Assembly: GCA_002292405.1 (NCBI GenBank)
Contig: DBBW01000018.1
Coordinates: 61,076 to 125,075, forward strand
Direction of reading: 5' to 3'
Source: Flavobacteriales bacterium UBA974
GTDB lineage: Bacteria > Bacteroidota > Bacteroidia > Flavobacteriales_D > Sanyastnellaceae
Length of the DNA: 64,000 nucleotides
Within the stretch, counting starts at the first letter, position 1, and every line of letters starts with the position of its first letter. The notes under the pieces were generated by a model. That model was not told where the DNA came from and searched no databases. It saw only the letters and a program-made list of their open reading frames with translations. Shown here in pieces: positions 59,935 to 64,000 of this stretch. The position numbers were made by a program, and so were the translations under genes.

Positions 59935-60939
59935 TTACTCGCTGTAAACGATAGAAAGAACGGTCTTCCCTACAGCTTCGAGCGTAGATCGGTCAATCAC
60001 GTCCATATTGTCGGCATGAGTATGGTGGAATGGACCATACCCCATGGGTATAACGTTCATCCTGTAGTCTACAATATTTACACTCGGTATGCCACCCAAT
60101 TCACTGACGAAGAGGTTGTCGTCAATTGTAGCTGGTGTTTCCCTATTCTGAAACCATTTCCCGTACCCTAATTTTTCAGCTCTAGACCAAACCTTTCTCA
60201 CTACGCTTGGCGCATACCTCATCGAGGTGCCTTCTCGATTAAAAACAGCATCTTTTGCCCCCACCATATCTAATAGAATTCCGAATCTCGCCCTATACCC
60301 ATAACGATGTGGCTGCTTAGCCCAAAGCTGACTCCCTAAACACCATTCCAAATAACTCGTACTCGTAGAAGGAGTTCCCTCTGGAGCTCCGTAATCTTCA
60401 CCATCAAAGAAGATTATATCTACTCCTACGTTTGGAGCTTTATCTCCCAATTGTCTAGCAATTTCTAGTAAAACCCCTACTCCAGACCCTCCATCGTTGG
60501 CTCCGTCAATAGGCTCATTTATTCGGACAATATCCTTGTCAGCAAATGGCCTCGTATCCCAATGCGCGTAAAGCATAATTCGATTCTTGGAGTTGAGATT
60601 ATACTGCCCCACGATATTAGATAGCTCGAGAATTTTTCCGTCAAAAGCTTTAGATTTCCCTTTCTGTACAATAACGTTCGCGCCATGTCTCCTGAGCTCA
60701 TCGGCTAACCATTCACCACAATTAACGTGCTCAACAGAATTAGGTACCCTCGGTCCAAATGCGACTTGGCGCTCAACGTAGATGTACGCAGAGTCACCAG
60801 AGAATTCCGGCACCTCCAAACTATCTCGCCCTGCTTCAACTCCCACAACTCGTTCCTTACCACCTTCATCACTCTCGCATCCACACATGACTCCACTTAA
60901 CATTAAAACTCCAACCACCAAGTTTTTCAATCTATTCAT
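59935..60939 (-). CDS. M28 family peptidase / glutaminyl-peptide cyclotransferase-like lipoprotein
   Basis: A 334-residue secreted zinc hydrolase with a lipoprotein signal (about 1-20, MCGC). Metal and catalytic residues are visible in AHWDTRPFAD, GANDGGSGVGVLLE, FFDGEDYG and HHTHADNMD. The size and the WDTRP, FDGEDYG and HTxxD patterns resemble bacterial glutaminyl cyclases, which convert N-terminal Gln to pyroglutamate, more than aminopeptidases. The start overlaps the cysS stop by 8 bases, so the pair is cotranscribed. Confidence 0.85.
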   Translation of the reverse strand: MNRLKNLVVGVLMLSGVMCGCESDEGGKERVVGVEAGRDSLEVPEFSGDSAYIYVERQVAFGPRVPNSVEHVNCGEWLADELRRHGANVIVQKGKSKAFDGKILELSNIVGQYNLNSKNRIMLYAHWDTRPFADKDIVRINEPIDGANDGGSGVGVLLEIARQLGDKAPNVGVDIIFFDGEDYGAPEGTPSTSTSYLEWCLGSQLWAKQPHRYGYRARFGILLDMVGAKDAVFNREGTSMRYAPSVVRKVWSRAEKLGYGKWFQNRETPATIDDNLFVSELGGIPSVNIVDYRMNVIPMGYGPFHHTHADNMDVIDRSTLEAVGKTVLSIVYSE

Positions 60940-62425
60940 GACTCCAGCTACTACCGTCTTTTCCGTCTTTTATCGAAATCCCCATATTACTTAGCGTATT
61001 TCTAATTCTGTCTGCTCCGGCGTAATCTTTGTTTGCTTTAGCATCAGACCTTAATTCAACGAGCAGATCTAACAAGTTGGTTGAGATATCTTCATTACCC
61101 TCAGCAACAGTCTCAGAATTTCCGGAAGCGTCATTCGAAAGCCCGAGCACGTCATTTACAAAGTCAGAGTAGAGCGATTTGAGGGCTGAGATTTGGTCAT
61201 TACTAAGAGAAATTCTACCGTCAGTAGCTGAGTTAATCCACTTCACGCCTTCGAATAATATCGCAATCAGCATAGGTGTGTTGAAGTCGTCGTTCATAGC
61301 GTCATAACATTTTTGTGACAATTCCGCCACGTCGACATCCTGATTTAACTCACTCGATCCTTCGAGTTTACCTAGCGCTTCAACTGCATTTGTAAGTTTA
61401 GAAAGCCCTTTTTCAGCAGCTATTAATGCGTTATTAGAGAAGTCTAAAGTAGAAGCGTAGTGGCCCATCATCATAAAGAATCTAACCGTCATTGGTGAGT
61501 ATCCTCTTTTGAGAAGTTGATGATTTCCTGTAATTAATTCTTCGGGAGTGAAACCATTTCCCTCAGATTTAGACATTTTACGGCCATTTACAGTTAGCAT
61601 GTTTCCATGAATCCAATAGCCTACCGGGTTCTCAGTTTTGTTCGCAGCCACGTTTTGGGCTATTTCACATTCATGATGAGGGAATTTCAGATCCATCCCG
61701 CCTCCGTGAATATCGAATCTATCTCCGAGATACTTTGTACTCATCACGCTGCACTCCAAATGCCAGCCTGGAAATCCTATCCCCCAAGGCGAAGGCCACC
61801 TCATCAGATGTGTCTCATCAGCCTTCTTCCAAAGGGCGAAATCTAGAGGATCTCTCTTCTCACTCTGCCCGTCTAGTGCGCGTGAGTTACTCATCAACTC
61901 ATCTATTTTCCTTCCTGAAAGCTCTCCGTAAGAGTAATCTTCACTGAAAGTTCTTACGCTGAAGTATACATTTCCATTTACCTCATATCCATATCCGTTG
62001 TTGATAATCTTCTCGATAGAAGCAATCTGCTCGATAATGTGACCAGTTGCAGTCGGTTCGATTGAAGGAGAAAGAATGTTAAAGACTCGCATTACATCAT
62101 GGAAGTCGTTGGTGTACTTATGTACAATCTCCATCGGTTCGAGTTTCTGAAGTCTCGCCATTTTTCCGATTTTATCTTCACCCTCGTCAGTATCACCAAC
62201 TAGGTGACCTACATCTGTAATATTCCGTACATATCTGACTTTATATCCAATAAACTTGAGGTATCGATAAATAATATCGAATGAAAGGAATGTCCTAACA
62301 TTACCTAAATGAACATTGCTGTAAACAGTTGGCCCGCAAACATACATCCCTACATGAGGAGAATTAAGAGCCTTAAAAACCTCTTTCTTACGTGTTAGGC
62401 TATTTTGAATTTGCAGTGGTTGCAT
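60932..62425 (-). CDS. cysS: Cysteinyl-tRNA synthetase
   Basis: A 497-residue class I synthetase. The zinc Cys30 in [16 protein letters not shown] with the HIGH-equivalent HLGN, further zinc ligands in [10 protein letters not shown] and HHECEIAQN, and the KMSKS loop ([10 protein letters not shown]) are present. The C-terminal helical DALR and anticodon-binding region follows (about 340-497). A perfect -7 box TAGTTTTG at 62455-62462 gives a leader of about 25 bases. Confidence 0.96.
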   Translation of the reverse strand: MQPLQIQNSLTRKKEVFKALNSPHVGMYVCGPTVYSNVHLGNVRTFLSFDIIYRYLKFIGYKVRYVRNITDVGHLVGDTDEGEDKIGKMARLQKLEPMEIVHKYTNDFHDVMRVFNILSPSIEPTATGHIIEQIASIEKIINNGYGYEVNGNVYFSVRTFSEDYSYGELSGRKIDELMSNSRALDGQSEKRDPLDFALWKKADETHLMRWPSPWGIGFPGWHLECSVMSTKYLGDRFDIHGGGMDLKFPHHECEIAQNVAANKTENPVGYWIHGNMLTVNGRKMSKSEGNGFTPEELITGNHQLLKRGYSPMTVRFFMMMGHYASTLDFSNNALIAAEKGLSKLTNAVEALGKLEGSSELNQDVDVAELSQKCYDAMNDDFNTPMLIAILFEGVKWINSATDGRISLSNDQISALKSLYSDFVNDVLGLSNDASGNSETVAEGNEDISTNLLDLLVELRSDAKANKDYAGADRIRNTLSNMGISIKDGKDGSSWSHE

Positions 62426-62459
62426 TTGTTGTCTTTTTAATCCTTGTAACTTTACAAAA

Positions 62460-63404
62460 CTAAACGATAGATTTTAACCCATCTAGCATATGCTTCACAA
62501 GCTTAGAAGTGCTGAATTTAGGTTTCCATCCCCAATCGTTTTTCGCCTCGGAATCGTCAATACAATCAGGCCAAGACGCCGCTATTTTTTGTCTATAATC
62601 CGGATTGTAATCGGTTTTAAAATCACGTGCAAATTTAGAAAGTTCGTCATTTAATTCAGAAGGTGAGAACGAACAACCAGATAGATTGTATGAAGTCCTA
62701 GTTTTGATATTTTCACAAGGAGCTTCCATAATATCAAGTGTTGCTCTAACAGCGTCATCCATGTGCATCATAGGAAGAGTCTCATTTTTATCTAAGTAAC
62801 AAACAAATGGTTTGCGATCTAAAGCACAATAAAAAGCTTCAACAGCATAGTCCGTTGTGCCACCACCAGGTTTAGAACGGTGACCGATAAGTCCAGGATA
62901 TCTGACACTTCGAATGTCAACTCCGTAGTGCTCAAAATAGTATTTTGCCCACAATTCCCCCGCAACTTTAGAAACGCCATATACAGTTGTTGGGTCACAA
63001 AAAGTATCTTGGGATGTTTTTATCTTCGGAGCATTTGGTCCAAAAACAGCTATCGAACTAGGCCAAAAAACCTTTTTTACAAACCCTTCTTTAGCGCACT
63101 CCAATACGTTTAAAAGTGATTTCATATTTAAATCCCAACCGGCAATAGGGTTTTCCTCTCCCTTTGCTGAGAGCATTGCTACTAAATGATATACATGAGT
63201 AAACTTACCTGTCTTTAGGATTTTTTTTACAGAATTAATGTCAGTTGCATCGAGTGAAATAAATTCACTCTTGTTTACATCTTTGTCATGTGATTTCTTG
63301 ATGTCACATGCGACCACTGCATCAATGCCATACCTGGCTTGCATACCTATGACAAGCTCAATTCCAAGTTGGCCTGAAGCTCCAATAACTAGATGTTTTT
63401 CCAT
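62460..63404 (-). CDS. L-threonine 3-dehydrogenase, epimerase (short-chain) type
   Basis: A 314-residue NAD-dependent enzyme of the extended SDR family. The cofactor loop is GASGQLG (8-14), the catalytic Tyr-Lys is in VYGVSKVAGELW, and the segment RYPGLIGHRSKPGGGTTDYA is characteristic of UDP-galactose-epimerase-like threonine dehydrogenases in Bacteroidota. These oxidise threonine to 2-amino-3-ketobutyrate. It is preceded by TATCTTGT, which might be a degenerate -7 box. Confidence 0.85.
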   Translation of the reverse strand: MEKHLVIGASGQLGIELVIGMQARYGIDAVVACDIKKSHDKDVNKSEFISLDATDINSVKKILKTGKFTHVYHLVAMLSAKGEENPIAGWDLNMKSLLNVLECAKEGFVKKVFWPSSIAVFGPNAPKIKTSQDTFCDPTTVYGVSKVAGELWAKYYFEHYGVDIRSVRYPGLIGHRSKPGGGTTDYAVEAFYCALDRKPFVCYLDKNETLPMMHMDDAVRATLDIMEAPCENIKTRTSYNLSGCSFSPSELNDELSKFARDFKTDYNPDYRQKIAASWPDCIDDSEAKNDWGWKPKFSTSKLVKHMLDGLKSIV

Positions 63405-63558
63405 TGCGGCGACAAGATAAGTGCGAAGCCTTTGTGATGTGCAATCAAATCAGCTTGAATACACATTACGTGACAATAAAACTCAAACTCAAGACTCCGG
63501 TTTCCTTTGTTGTGGAGATGGCTAACTTTCTTGAGTTATAAATTAAGAGCCTTGTCTT
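63405..63558. other. Intergenic region with an inverted repeat
   Basis: A gene-free 154-base stretch between the PpiD-like and threonine dehydrogenase genes, both leftward. AACTCAAG (63486-63493) and CTTGAGTT (63530-63537) form an 8-bp inverted repeat, with CTCC/GGAG able to extend the pairing inside. On the minus strand the repeat is followed by TTTTATTG rather than a solid T-run, so it is at best a weak terminator for the PpiD-like gene. Confidence 0.35.
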
Positions 63559-64000
63559 TTAATTACGGTTATCAGTAACGTTTGATTCGTCACGGATAGC
63601 ATTCGTAATCGCAAGAGATAAACCTGAACGTGCTTTTGTAGCTAATGCGCTTTGCTCAGTAAGGAAATTTGTTTTCTCTGCAGCTTCAGTGATGCTCTCA
63701 GGAGCAATAACCCAAACCCCATGATTTCCAATAATTGCATTTGACATCTCTCCCACTGGAATAGAAAAGGCTAATCCTGCCACCTCATGCTCTGCGGAAG
63801 CTCCACTGCCATTTATTAAAGCTTTATTTAGACTCACCTTTTGAGCAGTTTTTACAGTAGAATTTACAGCGCTAGCGACTTCTTCAAGGTTGCCCCCATT
63901 CATTAAAGAAGCGTAGTATTTACCTTTTGCTTCTTGTGTAGCTCCAGCTATCATCTTGTCTTCAATATCTACAAACGCCGGTACACCTTTTTCTTTCGAA
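63559..64000 (-). CDS. PpiD/SurA-like periplasmic peptidyl-prolyl isomerase, C-terminal part
   Basis: The last 146 or so codons of a gene that continues past the right edge. The visible part begins near SKEKGVPAFVDIEDKMIAG and includes KGKYYASLMNGGNLEEVASA, SGASAEHEVAGLAFSIPVGE and HGVWVIAPESITEA. This is the C-terminal region typical of Bacteroidota SurA_N/PpiD foldases: helix, GxF-type linker and a final beta pair. The protein would be an inner-membrane-anchored chaperone. The parvulin domain lies outside the window, so the call relies on the tail pattern. Confidence 0.7.
   Translation of the reverse strand, partial: SKEKGVPAFVDIEDKMIAGATQEAKGKYYASLMNGGNLEEVASAVNSTVKTAQKVSLNKALINGSGASAEHEVAGLAFSIPVGEMSNAIIGNHGVWVIAPESITEAAEKTNFLTEQSALATKARSGLSLAITNAIRDESNVTDNRN

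Noticed and set aside
1-64000. CRISPR array, insertion sequence, prophage or toxin-antitoxin module
   Set aside because: No regularly spaced repeats, transposase, integrase, phage structural gene or terminal inverted repeats were seen; codon use and gene content are uniform across the window.

Overview
The window looks like chromosomal DNA of a Bacteroidota bacterium, most likely a marine-type member of Flavobacteriales or a relative such as the Cryomorphaceae/Schleiferiaceae. The evidence is the gene content: a secreted protein with the gliding-motility-associated C-terminal domain used by type IX secretion, DUF5686, DUF6089, DUF2795 and DUF3109 proteins, a TolB/BamA-like fusion, and the pdxA-DUF177-rpmF and fabH-accB-accC neighbourhood. 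Promoter-like elements also match the Bacteroidota -7 consensus TAnnTTTG. GC content is moderate (near 40% by eye). I see no prophage, insertion sequence, integron or CRISPR array. This is a dense, mostly housekeeping region of about 63 protein genes and one tRNA, with a partial gene at each end.

Layout. 1-9.7 kb: start of purH, an FtsX/MacB-type permease, a fused dTDP-rhamnose reductase/phosphoglucomutase, cvpA, aspartate kinase, a DUF2795 protein, cobalamin adenosyltransferase, dCMP deaminase and a C-terminal processing protease. 9.7-18.6 kb: Mn-type superoxide dismutase, ispD, a CPBP protease, dusB, then a leftward run of a LolC/E-type permease, rbfA, hflX, a cytochrome c lipoprotein, a small membrane protein, gdhA and an atypical SDR. 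18.6-27.8 kb: methylmalonyl-CoA epimerase, a leftward metB/kmo/outer-membrane-protein unit, two flippase-like UPF0104 proteins, a DUF3109/OmpA pair, panD and rfaE2. 27.9-32.8 kb: fatty-acid genes (accC, accB, fabH), rpmF, DUF177 and pdxA. 32.9-44.7 kb: a type IX-secreted protein, riboflavin synthase, the envelope genes lptB, DUF5686, tatC and kdsD, then recQ and an M20 amidohydrolase. 44.7-53.6 kb: the TolB/BamA fusion, an MBL hydrolase, and a leftward VOC protein-phoB-phoR-PiT-like permease-ACR3 block. 53.6-64 kb: pheT, tRNA-Pro(GGG), a DUF6089 protein, a cyclophilin lipoprotein, pheS, an M28 peptidase, cysS, threonine dehydrogenase and the end of a PpiD-like foldase.

How the genes work together. 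Cell-envelope construction dominates: activated sugars (phosphoglucomutase and RmlD, kdsD for Kdo, rfaE2 for heptose), LPS transport (lptB), Tat export (tatC), lipoprotein release, and beta-barrel proteins. B12-dependent methylmalonyl-CoA metabolism is implied by the adenosyltransferase and the epimerase. Phosphate sensing (PhoR/PhoB) sits directly upstream of a PiT-like permease and an arsenite exporter, which suggests phosphate uptake coupled to detoxification of co-imported arsenate.

Most notable observations: (i) at least ten genes have a -7-like box ending only 4-5 bases before the start codon, which implies leaderless mRNAs; (ii) an in-frame RmlD-phosphoglucomutase fusion of exactly two normal protein lengths; (iii) a 17-bp palindrome that carries the -7 boxes of both pheT and the divergent tRNA-Pro; (iv) a Pho-box-like direct repeat between phoR and the PiT-like gene; (v) an SDR without the catalytic Tyr-Lys pair and a peptidase-like outer-membrane fusion without HExxH. 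No wholly new multi-gene system is evident.
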